Made by a program: the position numbers and the translations under genes. Below the pieces are notes generated by a model that was given only the letters and a program-made list of their open reading frames with translations, did not search any database and was not told the DNA's origin. From assembly GCA_002633025.1 (NCBI GenBank), contig NMRB01000509.1:53200-117199 (forward strand): a stretch of DNA of 64,000 nucleotides, in the 5' to 3' direction. Below, one piece after another: positions 42,059 to 55,900 of the stretch; the stretch's first letter is position 1, and each line of letters opens with the position of its first letter. The DNA comes from Notospermus geniculatus (Eukaryota > Nemertea > Pilidiophora > Heteronemertea > Lineidae).

Positions 42059-44662
42059 ATTGCTTTATCAAGTAGGAAGAACACCACGAAAGTTTACCAG
42101 TATCATAAAACAGTAAAATAATGTTGCCTATTGTTTTTATGTCTTTATATATTTACGGCCAGTGAATTGCAAGCAGTCCTGAAATTTACACAAGTTGACA
42201 ACTATAAAATGTTGTGTGTATACTCGCTGTACAAAACAGTATCTTACAACTATGGAATCACTCAAATTACTATTTTATAATGCCACTGCATAATGGTGCT
42301 TTACTGGTACATCATGTATATTACAACTGTATAATCAGTGTGACTGAGCACAAAACAACAATCATTGCTGCTGTAACAGTAGGCCTATTTGCTATAGCAT
42401 ATCAAATGTATTTTAGGTTCATCAACGCCAACACAACTTCTAAACCACAAATCCTATTCCGACATACAATTCAACATTTGTTCGATGGGAGATTCTTGGC
42501 GTACAGCATGCGTGTATTTCTACAGATTTGTACCAGTAGGCCCAAATTGAAAGTCTATTTACATGTTTTGACATTGTAAAAACGTTCACAGACATCTGAT
42601 GAAAAACAGCATTCAAACTACATTGTACTAAAGGACTGTAAAACATGATAAACTACCTGCTTCCATGTCACTTAACATCTGTCCACTTCTCTGATGCCAT
42701 GTTAAACCACAAAAGGATCGATGGTCTACAGGGTGCCACAACACCAACATTGCAAATTATCCAACATAGAGCACAAAAAATGACACACAAAATGATAGTA
42801 AACATAAAGTTGTTTACGATGTTTACTAACATTACCAATTAGGCCAGATTTTCATGCAATGATGCTGACGACGCCCTGGTTCTACAGCTATATTTCAGGC
42901 TGGTCATATACTCTTGGATCAAACTTTTCCCTCATGATTTGGTAAATACAGAAATACAATCTCACAGAAGCTGACAATGTTGATTCTGTGGCACCCTGTA
43001 TCCAGTAGTATCCCACAATGCATCTGTAGTAAACTCTGCAGCTTCATTCATCATTGTGTGTGACTTTCTATACAGATGGTTGTTAATACTAATACAAAAC
43101 TAAATGAATAGAGGCTATGCGCATGACGTCATCAGCCCGCGTGCTGCGATGTGACGCCATGTTGGATGGAACGTTCTGACATTCTGATGCAGCGCATGTA
43201 ACGGTCTGCTCCGTCCATTTTCCATCCAGCGTGGCGGCATACCCATTGATGACGTCATTTGATGACGTCAGTGCATATCCTTTATAGGAAAGCATGAAAT
43301 ACCAACTGCATACTCAATTAATCTAGACTAGAAGCTGATTTACTATAAAACACTCGTTGGTGACTAAATTGACATGTCATTCTGCATTCTGCACCTAAAT
43401 GTCACTGTATGGTACATGTAGGCAAGGAACATGTTAGATGTTTCCATGACAACACGTGTTTCCATGACATCATATGTTTCCATGACAACACATAATCCAC
43501 AATCCACATCTTTTCTGTTTCCATAGCAATTTCATCATCAAAAAACTTTTTTCCATCATCACCCGCAGCCCTTTTAATCAAGGCAACTTCACATGTCTTA
43601 GCAACCGAAGTGGTTGCTAGGTTCGCTAACGTTGCTATGGTAAAGAGATGTTTGAGGGGGGAGGTTATTTGTGGGGTTACTAGAAGGACTGAAGATGCGA
43701 AATCTACAAAGCTTAAAACTAATTAAATATTATGCTACTCAAACTATAGGCTAACACAAATTACTGCATTACTAGTATGTGCAGATGTGGTCAGGTCTTG
43801 GCGTTGATATACTGCTCGAGACTTCTGGTGTATCTGACAGTCTGATTCTAATCCTGGATTGGATGCTGTCTTTTTGTGTACCTTTAGGTACCCATACTCC
43901 AACTCTGGTGAGTCTGATCAGAAATCTCACATCTTAATCCAACAGTATCCAAGAACCCCCAAAACACAAACCCATAAACTCTGTATTTTCGAATAATGTG
44001 AAAATACATCAAAATCAGGAGTACCGCCGGTACATGTTGTAATGTCACAGGTCTGGCATTGCTGCTGGGTCCAGCTTGAACTCCTGTTGGTGATCGTCGG
44101 CATTGCTGACCACTCACCAGGCTGTTGATATCTTAGAATCGCAGTCCTGACACCGACGCTTTTGATAATGGAGGAGCTAGATCCCAGTGGGAAAGCCAGA
44201 TCTCTGACCTTACAACTGTGATTTTGGTGTGTTCCTGATTAGAACATCACATTTGCAACACCGAACAAGAAAGATATGGAAGACCTAGTGAATGAAGTTT
44301 GCAGTGCATGTCTAAGTCACATCCAGCGTTACAAATCTAACATGGCTTTGAGTACGGTACAGAATGTTTAGCCTTTAGGTACAGGAATGTCCAACTGCTG
44401 GCTGACAGGTTGGAATGGTAGTGGACAAGACAGAAGCTGGTACTGACGACAAATACATTACAATATTGAGAGAATGAGAGAATTGTATCACGCAGAGAGC
44501 AAAACGGAAGGGTTGAATGGGTATGAACAGCAAATAGGGTTTATTTACAAAATAAATTGCTGTAGGGGGAAAAGTCTTCAACAGCAAGGTCTTTGAACTT
44601 TGTTGGCATCATCTGTTGATTTCTAGATGTCAGTATTATGCTTCCTGATGGAGTGTACTGCT

Positions 44663-44801
44663 AATGGCCGATACACACAATCCAATTTTTCATCCAATTT
44701 TCTGAATATGCTCAATAAAGGCCTACATTGAATCCCCAATAGGCCCAGAATCTGAATTTCGAAAAAATGGATGAAAAATTGGATCGTGCGTATCGGCCAT
44801 A
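44663..44801. mobile_element. Foldback MITE (atggccgata ends)
   Basis: atggccgatacacacaatcc followed by aatttttcatcc at left; ggatgaaaaattggatcgtg then cgtatcggccat at right. Confidence 0.85.
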
Positions 44802-45510
44802 AGATATTATGTACAATGAGGCATATAGAAAGACATGCCAAAACACACCAAGTTTAGAGTATTGTGCTGAATGAATTAGATGGTTTACCCTCCTATTAAA
44901 TAAGAACCGGTATCTCATTTCAATGTGCGGTTTTGGAACCAGTCAGCTTTAAATATCACAACCCTCCCTTCTCCAAATATGCATATCAAAAAGTGAGGTT
45001 ACTGTCATGATTAAATAAGAAGAAATGAAACCAACACGATTCATATGTTTGCTTCGAAACGTAGTCTACACAAAGAATCATGAAACGTTACAGCAAACTT
45101 GAATAACGCATCCAAAGGGGCCAATCTCCAAACATGCACAATCCGACAAGCAATAGAACGTCCACTGGCAATCGCATTATAACCTCATGACATCTGGTGT
45201 GACAGCATTTTTCTCGAACATTCTTAACCACTCAGACACATTTTGATTTCTGTCTGCCAGGTCACCGTCCACCAGCAAATTTTTCACCAATTTATGAAGT
45301 TATGATGCATCTCCAGTACAATAAAAGCGAACCAATAAAAAACACCGAAACGAATAGAACAGAAAGAAAATAAATTGGAAATGTCAAAAATGGTTTGACT
45401 AGGCCACGGAAAATGACACCAAAGGTTGGTTATTGACATGTGGCTCAGGTCTACTCTTTCTGCAGTCAGTCAACATTACACAAAACTGTACAATGTTGAT
45501 CCTGATACTG

Positions 45511-45736
45511 CCTTCACATGACGTCACTCACATTTCACGATGCCGCCATATTGGCCGTCAAAATGTCAAGCGACATCATGGCATGAACACAGCGTCAATA
45601 CACAGCGTCAGCACACAGATTGTGACGTCAAATTGTCACGACGTGACAGTTTTGACATCATTGCCGGCCATTTGATGGCCATCTTGGCCGACTCTTTGCT
45701 GTCACGTGACCCTTGTGACGTCATTGAAGAACCCCT
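45511..45736. mobile_element. MITE family B, copy 5
   Basis: Degraded left end (ccttcacatgacgtcac) and right end cattgaagaacccct; body tgccgccatattggccgtca and gacagttttgacatcattgc. Confidence 0.75.
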
Positions 45737-46106
45737 ATCAATAAGCAACATGGTGTATTTTCCGTGTTCCTAGCCGTGCGACCAACGTCACTCCACCAAC
45801 TGCAACATGGAATTGGAACATGTAACATATGAATGGATTCATACAGTTTACCCAGATGATTGTGCATCATTTTTGGTGAGCTAGAAAAGAGGATAAAATG
45901 ATGGTTAGTGAGTTAAATAAAGAACCTTAACAATGGGTTATCTGGGAGTGAAATGTGCTGAACTTTGTGATAATATCAGACCTGTCCATCTTGAAAGGAA
46001 GAAGTACGAGAACACCAGTGATTGTGTTAGACTATGATCAAGGTTGTATTGGGCCGAGGATAACATTTAACATTAAATGGAAACAAACTGAGATTTTCAA
46101 TGCAGC

Positions 46107-46612
46107 NNNNNNNNNNNNNNNNNNNNNNNNNNNNNNNNNNNNNNNNNNNNNNNNNNNNNNNNNNNNNNNNNNNNNNNNNNNNNNNNNNNNNNNNNNNNNN
46201 NNNNNNNNNNNNNNNNNNNNNNNNNNNNNNNNNNNNNNNNNNNNNNNNNNNNNNNNNNNNNNNNNNNNNNNNNNNNNNNNNNNNNNNNNNNNNNNNNNNN
46301 NNNNNNNNNNNNNNNNNNNNNNNNNNNNNNNNNNNNNNNNNNNNNNNNNNNNNNNNNNNNNNNNNNNNNNNNNNNNNNNNNNNNNNNNNNNNNNNNNNNN
46401 NNNNNNNNNNNNNNNNNNNNNNNNNNNNNNNNNNNNNNNNNNNNNNNNNNNNNNNNNNNNNNNNNNNNNNNNNNNNNNNNNNNNNNNNNNNNNNNNNNNN
46501 NNNNNNNNNNNNNNNNNNNNNNNNNNNNNNNNNNNNNNNNNNNNNNNNNNNNNNNNNNNNNNNNNNNNNNNNNNNNNNNNNNNNNNNNNNNNNNNNNNNN
46601 NNNNNNNNNNNN
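46107..46612. other. Assembly gap
   Basis: 506 N that interrupt the 3' coding end of the IQ-repeat gene. Confidence 0.99.
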
Positions 46613-46994
46613 TTTCAGGGACCCCGGCATCCCCTTCAGGACCCCCAGCATCCCCATCCTGGACCCCACCATCATCATCTCCAGCCTCAGGCTCCTCCAC
46701 CCCCGGACCCTCCTCACCCCCTTCACTCCTTTTCGCCTCTAGCTTTTCCTTAACTTCCTTCCTCGCCTGCATCCCTCTCACCCCAGCCTGGATTTTAACA
46801 ACAGCGGCCTGCACCTCGGGGTCCTCATAGTTCACAGCAGCTTTCTCACCTTCTTCTTTGGGTTCCTCCCCGGCTGGAGCCTCGTCGGCGGGACCCTCCT
46901 CCGCTGGCGCATCCTCGGCCGGAGCATCTTCTGTCGTCGTCGCTTCCGTTACGCTCTCTTTCTTTACGGCCATTTCCTTTCGTGTTTTGTAGCC
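46613..46994 (-). CDS. IQ gene, exon entering the gap
   Basis: Starts [20 protein letters not shown] after ttatttcag, continues with an [19 protein letters not shown]-type acidic/Pro repeat, then a further unit [20 protein letters not shown]. It stays open to the gap with a Gly/Asp/Pro-rich stretch. The end is unknown. Confidence 0.82.
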
Positions 46995-49900
46995 CTGAAA
47001 TAATGAACAGGCTATCTTAGCCACCTTCTTGTTTCTCCTTGACATGGTCCAACATGAACGAGACGTCAAAAAAGGTTAACTGGCCGCAGCACCTCCCAAT
47101 TAATGGTAGTTGTGCAGGTTCATTGGAAAGATGTGACAAGATGTAACACTTTCTGACCAAACCATGGATTGTCCAGGGAAAACCTGCTCTGTCAAAGAGA
47201 GACCACTTTACATCACAACTGAGATCGAATCCGCCCACCCCGTAACCTCAGTGGTGACAGGTACTTCACTCTTCGACAACCCCGGCTGAGAAGCATTGGC
47301 CCTTTTTCTCTGATACGTACCTTGAACGAAGCCTGGATTTTAACAGCAGCATTTTCAACATCGGGATCGTTCAAATCTATATCGACTTCCTCTTCTTTTG
47401 TTTGACCTTCTTCAGTTGCTGCTGCTTCCTCTTGTTTTGTTTCCTCCTCGGCAGGTGGCGCCGCCTCCTCTTCTCCTCGTGCGGCTTCTTCTGAGGCTTG
47501 TGTTTCTGACTGGAAGATAGGTGGCGCTGGGAATTAGTCAGATGTCATACAAAACAGATGATAACTGGTTTACCTTCTTTTGAGATGTTTTACGGATTCT
47601 AACAGAAACAAGTTCAGTAATACGCGAAGCTGCATGGTAGGACTCATGAAGTCTCAAACTCGGAGCCAGTTTTGTATCATTATTAGTATACTCCAATGGC
47701 AAACAACTGGAGACTTTCCTGCCATTAGAGGCCATCACCAGTAGGCAGTCCTAGGATGTCACAAAATTTGACGTCAAAGAGAAGAAATGCACCCACGACG
47801 TCGTCCATAATAACGTGGACGCCGTGGCTTACGTCTATGATGTCAAATTTTGTGACGTTCTAGGACCACCAACAGGCGGCCTCTAACGGCATTAAAGTCT
47901 CCCCATCGCACATACATTATAATGTCCATTATAAGGTAACTCTTACAAAAGTTAGGGAAACAAAACTTCTTCGGTGGATGACATCCACAACAAAATATGA
48001 GAAGCAGATTTCTCAAGCTAATCTTTCATGGCAAATCTTTTTGGTTAAAATCGTTTACGTGCAACAACAATAAGAAGGTACAAAACAGGCAGATGGAATT
48101 TACATGCACACATTCATGAAAACAATGTACATTTATATACACCAAGGCCCAAAACCACAGCCTGAAATTAAAATGCTGCAAAATGAAATGGACAGAACCT
48201 AAAATTAGAAAGGAAAGGAAAAGTTACAACCGTCTATCTACATGTACCGTGAGATGCATTTATTTGGAGTTAAATTCTGAGAAAAAGTAATGAAACGGGA
48301 TGGTTAAAGGAAAATTATTGGGAGAAAGTGGTGTGGGATTAAGAAAGGACATTCTGTAGACATGCTATAATACAGCCTGGCTGTTGATCAAAGCTGAAGG
48401 CCTTCATATACTGACAGACAATCACTACAGTATTCCATTCGGCCGTAGCTTGTTCTGGCTGAACGTCGAACTGTTCACAAATTAGTTAGGTGCTCCTCCA
48501 TGGGAGAATTTTCTTGTAGGAGTTGGCTGTTGATTGGCAATTTAGTGTTGATGGTTTCCTTATGACTTGTGCTGTGACACATGTGTATAGAGAATCAGCT
48601 TGCACGAGAAAAATCGCACGTGGAGGAGCAGGTAAATAGGGAGGTTTCGCAAGCGCCCGGTTAGGCCATACGACGATGTTTATCTGTTGTTTGGGTATAC
48701 CCACACAATAGATAATCGTTGTCGTAGGGCCTAACCGGGCGCTTGCGAAACCTCCCTAATGTCAGAAAATTTCGACTTGAGTGTTGCTGTACTGTTGAAT
48801 AGATTACTGTAGACTGATTGCGAACTTTATCATGCAGTCCATGAAGGCCTTAGGAGTTGACCCTTTCCAAACCAAATTGAGGAATAAGAGTGTTAGAATC
48901 AGGAGCAGTTAAAGAATGGTGTCATAAGAAATCCTGTGTGCATACTTTTTTCGCACTCATTTCTTTGCGAGTTTTATGACCTCGGAAAGATGCCTGAATT
49001 TTGACAGCGGCTTTCGCCGTTTCAGGATCTTCGAGATCAATGTCAATTTCTTCCTCCTGGCCGGCCGTTTCAGAGTCAGCAGGGGCTTCAACTGTCTCCT
49101 CATCTTTGCTTGCAGCTTCCGACGCACGAGACTCCTGTTGTAAGACAAACAAAGTGGACGGTTAGACACACACATGCGTGTTGTGAAAGCAGTACAGAAG
49201 ATTGTGGATTTATGCAGGACGGATGGCGTCATCAGTGCCAGTCAGTGCAGAATGCTGGGATACTGTGAGCAAAAAGGGGTAAGTTTTTGATCATTTTCTT
49301 TTGTTGATGTTGGTGCTCAGGCCTAAAGAATAGACAACTCTCAAATTGACGTAAACAACAAAGATCTGCGCACTTCCACCGAAATCTCAACCATAACCTC
49401 GGTCTGAACCTGAATGACGTGGTGCAGAGAACCTCACGACAGTGACTTCGAAGACTTGCGTCAGAGCCGACCATCGCTGAATCATGGATTGTGTCACGTC
49501 AGCTGGTTTCAGATCGAGGTTCTGGTAGCGATTTCAGCGGAAGTGCGCAGATCAGTGAATTAGTGAATCGTCTATTACTGTGTGGAGACAGTGTGGCTAT
49601 GTGTTTGTGGTGACGATTGTATCTTTTATTTCAAAGTGATTGATAAGTAGGCCTACTCAGTAAACAAATGCACAAGTCTAATAAGTGTGTTGCGGTCTAG
49701 GAAAACCCGCTGGATGTCGCATTTGAGGAAAGTGTTAATGCCCTTGGTGAACCCACACATTTCAATCGCTGAAATGTACTAGGTAAATGTAACAGGTAAA
49801 CAGTAGCAGATCAATGCACAGGCAATCTGACAGCCCTTGTTGATCATTCAGCGACATCCGACGGGTTTTGGTAGACCACCGCACAAGTGCAGAAACAGAG

Positions 49901-52900
49901 AAAGAAACAAAGTTATGGACACCAAGACTCTCTGTAAAAGATGAAAAATTTGTTATTAAAACCTTCTGTGATAAAAACACATAATAGCGTAGGAAAATAA
50001 CAGTCCAAAGTCATAACAAGGCATAATATATACACAATGCGGGACGATTTCCCAAACTAGCCACTGAAACCTTGAAGCAATAATTTACACTGCAAGCAAA
50101 GCAATGGATTATTTACAATAATAAAAGTGTGGTTATGCATGATTTGCAATCACCCAAAATTCAGTCAGTCACAGACTACAGTTGACTGAACTCCAAACCG
50201 TCACGTCATGGCAGAACCACGACATCACATACTTAGAATGCTTAAAAGCGTTAAATATGATGTCATGCAAATTTCAGTAGTCAAGTGGTTGAACCGAATG
50301 TTTTGTGGAGGTGAATGCACAGCACCCCATAATGTAAACCAAATTGACTGTATTTCAATTTTATTTAGAAAATGAGTGCGACACCTTGTTGAAGATCAAC
50401 TGTTTCTTGGTCCAAGGACCCGATACAAGCTTTCTACACTAACTGTGTCTTCATCAGGTGTCTTGGTATTTCAGTTTTCTTAATCTTAAGCTCCCTGTCC
50501 ACCCACGAGGGACAAATTCCCCTCAGCGTCTGTACATCCATACATGTACTTGTCATGCAGTGTTACATAAATGCATTGTTCCATAAAAAGCCAAGCATAA
50601 GACTCTTTGACAAAGCAGAATTCTGAGAGGGTGGACACACCTTCAACCCCTTTCGTACCCGATAACCTTTATACCCTGCTTGGATTTTAGTTGCCGCGGA
50701 ATCCATTTCATCATCTGTCGCCATGGTTACCGTAGAAGGTGCCTAGCGTTAAAAAGCAGCAAAAGATGTTAGGATCAGTTGAAGGGTTGGTTTTGGTTGA
50801 GATCTGTAGAGGGTTCTGGATTCAGCACATTCCTATGTCCTTGCAAACCAGTTGAATACATAGTGGCATCTCCACTGGGAATCGAACCTGTGGCATCTCA
50901 TTTTTGAGTCCAACACCAATCACTTCACCACTACACTCTTTCCAATAACCTGATAAACTAGTTGACAAGAACTTCACAAACAACTTGAAATCAACAACAG
51001 TCTGTTGGCAACAACAACCGACCGTTGGTAACAAGAGTCGATTTCACCATTGAAGTGGAAACTTGTGTGAATCAATCGTCTGACGACACTAATTTAGACG
51101 ACATCAAAATCAATAATGTGATCTACCATCTGCTTAAAAACAACATCAAACCTCGCCGTGGATGATATTTACTCAGACAATATGAATCAACCATTGAACA
51201 ACACAGTTTGAGAGACTAAATGAATTGTCAGTGCAGCATTCGGACGATGTCTAATGAGAATAAAAAGAACACACCACTTCGTGTCTCATGTCTCGCCGAG
51301 TCTGATATCCCCGATATCCCGCTTGGATCGTAACGGCAGCCTCCTGGAGAAATGGCAAGAGGTCAGAGGTCATGAAATCAACTCAGTTCATAATGAACGA
51401 TCTGCAGCGTTTCTGGACCTGTTGCCTCAACGGGTTTGATGTCACTGTACCGTCGTAACGGGACACTTCGTAAGCATTGGACATGGAGCCAACAGAGATA
51501 CTTCTGTTTTCATCGTGGTCTCAAAAGTTCTGAGTTCAGGTGCACCCCAGACCAAACAATTCAAGGTATCAAGCACGATTTCCCTTTTTACAAGCAACAA
51601 CCAACTTCGGGACCAAGTAGCAGGACAATTCCACTTTTTACACCCAACCAACCTCTTGTTTCTTGAGCTCCTTGCGTGTCCTGTAGCCATGGTAACCGGC
51701 TTGAATAGTAACTGCTGCTTCCTGTTTACACAAGAAGAAATGTCATTAAGTTTAAGGAGGGGAAGTATCAATTGAGAAACACAAGAAAGAAAGAATTCCC
51801 TGTACAGGATGCAATAAACGAAATGAGATTCAACATTCTCAAGACCTTCTTGAACAGTTGTTGTCAAGTTGTGGAAAAGCAATCGTGCTGGGCTGACAGA
51901 CTGAAGTGACAACCGCCGAAGAAAGCGAAACATCAGCAAGAAGTGACTGACACAGAGCAAGACAAGCAATACAACAACAATGAAGACATCTGGATTGATT
52001 GTCAAGAAATTATCAAGTGAAGAACAAAGGAAAAGAAAGTTAAAACATTTCATCGAATTCCAGGCGCGGATCCCAAGGGGGGGCATGCCCCCCTTTCGAC
52101 CAACAAGTCTGTAAAATTGACCGTGAAGTTCTGAAATTTGGAGCAAATCATTGAAATTCGCCGCAGATTTCAATGTTTCTAGCACAGTGCGTCCCCTCTT
52201 TTCCGAAATTGTGGATCCGCCCCTGAATTCTGCAAGTATAGATGAATCCCACCAAGTCTGGCCTTGGGACCATCCGCCAGCATGCAAAGCTGAGGTGATA
52301 ATTCAACTCAACAGAATCTGAAAGCGGCTGCAAAGATGTACAATTTGGGATAAACATTTCAAGATGGCCACAATGGTAGCCATCTTGGATTTCAAAAGCC
52401 AAGTTTGTCAAAAGCAGCCTTCAACAGAGCATGCCAGCCCTGGTAAAGCAGATTAATTTCTGAATGACCAAGGGATATCAAGATAGGCCATCGTGGAAAA
52501 AAGACTGAAATCAAAGGATATGGTGCTTTATACAACATTGAGACAGCAAGTGGATGATTCAGCAAAATTGACAAAAGAATGAACCGAGATGCTGCAATAG
52601 GACATCGTGCATGAAGAAGAAGACTAAACTGACATCATTACAACATCAACATGCAGCGAAACGGACGAATTCCCGACCTTTTGGGCCTCCAAATCTTTGC
52701 GGGCCTTATAACCCGTGAATCCCGCTTGGATTTTTACGGCCGCTTTTTCAACCTCTGGGTCATTGAGGTCAATGTCGATTACTTCTGGAGTTTGTTCTGA
52801 TGGCGTTTGAATTTGGTCTTGCTGCCAAAGGAGAAGAAGCAGTTGAAGCCAGACTTTGTACAGAATCAAGAACAAAAGGTGGCGTGGCGCCTAATGTGGT

Positions 52901-55900
52901 CATATTCTTATGGTGCATGCTGTGTGGCAGAGACCCCTACCAAGGAATCGAATCGCTGTGACAAACAACTGGAGTCATGCGGTGTCTTCTTTGTGAGAAT
53001 GGCAAGCAAAATACATCGTGTAGCTGTGATTTAAAATAGGTTCTAAAAGCTATAATTAGACTGCCACCTACGGGATTTATATACACTAAATCAAAAAATA
53101 ACGTCAGACGAACCTCCCGTGATTTCATTTCCTGCCGAGATTTATGTCCGCGGAAACCAGCCTGAATTTTCGTGGCCGCTTTCTCCACTTCAGGATCGGT
53201 GAGATCGATATCAACCTCCTCCTCTTCCTGTTGCTTTTTATGCTGTGGATGGGAACGAGGTTGGATGATTAGTGAGGAACAACCCCTCAGAAAAACCAGC
53301 AAGATTTTAACGAGAGTGTGACAATTCTATTTACATGATGACTCTGCAGTATCTACTTGATTTCTCCAACAACTGGCAACGTCAGGCTACAGATGTTGAA
53401 ATAAAGCATGCGGTTCTATTCTACCCCAACTGTTGGCTTTGTGCCTGTATTCCTTTATGTTTTGGAAATACCAGTACCTTTCATGCTAGAACAACCTGAA
53501 GCACAAATATTAGTTGCTACGGTGAAGTTAGCTTGGTTTGGGGCAAGCAGGGAAATTTTGATGACTTTTCACTACGATATGTAACAACTACCACCGGTAC
53601 CTAAGGGGTGTGTGATCAGTTTTAGCATGGAATGTATATCATCCATAACTGACTGGATTTGGGAGATTCAGGTCGGACCAGGGTACGGTTTCCGTCAGTA
53701 TAGGACTGGTTTACTACAGACTGAGTTTGGGAGATTCAGGTAGGAGCAGGTTACGGTTTCCGTCGGCATAGGTTTACTACTGCTGCTCTTTTTCTGTTCA
53801 TTATCTAGTTTAGGGATCTAATTGCATGCTGTCCCAAAAACTGTGGATATTGCTAACCAAGATTAGTAGACCTTTAAAAGGCCAATAACGTCATGCTCAG
53901 GAGGGTTAACTGGGAGCTAATAGGTGGTAGGCCAGGAATATGTTGATCACTGCAAACCTTGGTGGACCGAACTCTATAACCACGATAATTGGCCTGAATT
54001 TTGACCGCGGCAGTTTGAACCTCGGGGTCATCCGCATCAATATAAAAGCTCGGTTGCTCGGGCTCTTCAGCTGCACGTTTTTCACGGTCAATCTCATCCT
54101 ACAGGGGCGAGAGAAATGATATGTTTGATGAGATATGGGCATCGTGGTTATAACTTATACACCTATGGCGCAAAGGTAACATCAGTGTCACTTCCGATGT
54201 TCTGGGTCGACCCCTGGTCGGTCTGATCCTTCTTCTAAGTCAGGGTAACAACTCTCTATGATTGAGTATTCAAACTGGTCAAATGCCTGGAATTTGAAAT
54301 CGGTTGGTAAGGGACACAAAAACCATCGACCAATGTGGTGGCGGTGGGGGGGGGGGGCATGGTCTACCTGCCATGCCTGCTTGCTTTTTGTAACCCGAAG
54401 GTGAAAAGAAGTAAAACTATACAAATTCAAACTTGCACAAATATACTGTAGGAAAACAAAAGAATGGCATACATAGGACATTACACTGCAATGAACATTG
54501 AACACTGAGATGATTATCAGAAGAGATCAAATAGACTTTAGACTGAAAGCCAAAGAAAAGGGCACACAAAGCACAATACATGGTAAAACCTGCAGAAAGC
54601 AAAAAGGGCTACAGAACACAGTGTATTATGAATAAAAAGAAAGAATGGATTATTACAGAAGGAATCCATGGTGGTTTTTCATCATTACTTTGTGACTTCA
54701 ACATCATTAGTGCTCAGACTCAGTCTGACCGTGTTTGGACACATGCCAAATTACTGGGGTACCGGTATGTTGCGGTACATGTATAATGTGAATTGCTGAA
54801 CACGTTACCCCAGAATAGACGATATCACTCCAAAAGAGCGCAGCACCTGACGGGGTCAGCGTCATGACGTCCCGCACGTCATTTCATGATGTCTTGAGGT
54901 GAGACGAAAAAAATCTGATTGTTTCACGATGGCCCGTATGCACCAACGTGGATAAACCTTAGATTAGGCTTAAACTAGGTTTAAGTATGGTTTAAAAAAT
55001 TAATCTGCCTGCACCAACAAGGATTAACTTTTATCCGGTGTTTAAACCACAGATTATTCTAAACCAGCCAAGGGGTAGGTTTAAACTTGGATTACGACGT
55101 TTTTGAAGAAGTGACTGAAGTGACAAGATGGACTGAATCAACGCTTTGACAATTTTCAACGGCCAGAACGGCTGATTTGAGATAGAAGCAATCCGATGGA
55201 GGAGTTTAGAGATGGTGATTTCCACAAAAGATACCGCTTCACCAAGAAGAACGTTTTGCTAATTTTGGATTGGATGGAAGAAGAGATTACACCCAACTCC
55301 AACAGGAACGCTGCTGTTTCACCAATTAACAGGCTTTACTCACGCTACGATTTTACGCCACAGGTCATTTCCAGATGACAGATTGTGATCTTGCAGGTGT
55401 TCACCAGATTACAGTCAGCCGGATAGTGAAATAGGTGTCCCAAGCAATTGCTCGGCAGAGGGGTAGATTAAACTTGGATTAAGTCATTTTTGCCAGAGCA
55501 TATACAATGGGATCGTGTTCACAGGGTGTGACCTAATCCATTGGTAATAGCCATTTATGTTATGAAATTGGTTCAACCATGGATGAACCATGGATAACAT
55601 AATCTGTGGTTTAACTGTGTTGGTGCAGGTTCAAGTTCGGATGATTTAATCCACGCTTAATCCATGATTAGTAAGTCTAGGTTTAAGCCAAATTTTAAAC
55701 CACTTTGGTGCATACGGGCCGATGTCATGATCGCTGAAACAACTGGATTTTTTTTCGAGTCACGTCATACGTTCAGAAATGATGTGCAGGACGTCATGAT
55801 GCTGACCCCGTCAGGTGCTGCGCTCTTTTGGAGTGATAGTCTGTTGTAGCGGTGGTGTCAGATTTACCAGTCTCCATGAAGACACTGAAGGCATCTGCAC

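Larger units (their letters stand above)
37735..42890. repeat. Tandem non-coding duplication, two units of about 2.2-2.4 kb
   Basis: Unit 1 (about 37735-40105) and unit 2 (about 40731-42890) share tttagtttagcatcagc, A/T homopolymer runs, a MITE B copy, ttcatcaacgccaacacaac and gctgacgacgcc. Differences include indels and a 156-bp MITE only in unit 1. Unit 2 begins at the single N at 40730. Short open frames in both are not gene-like. Confidence 0.88.
42895..46106. other. Non-coding stretch; no exon recognised
   Basis: Includes three gtttccatgacaacac units (43438-43495), a foldback at 44663 and MITE B copy 5. It may contain the 3' UTR of the IQ gene, whose terminal codons fall in gap 46107-46612. 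A tttatt (AATAAA on the minus strand) at about 44530 is a weak candidate end. Confidence 0.4.

Noticed and set aside
51442-52287. 281-codon minus-strand frame
   Set aside because: It runs through repeat H, intron sequence and mini-exon 51653-51721 in a mixed frame; only the mini-exon part resembles a protein family.
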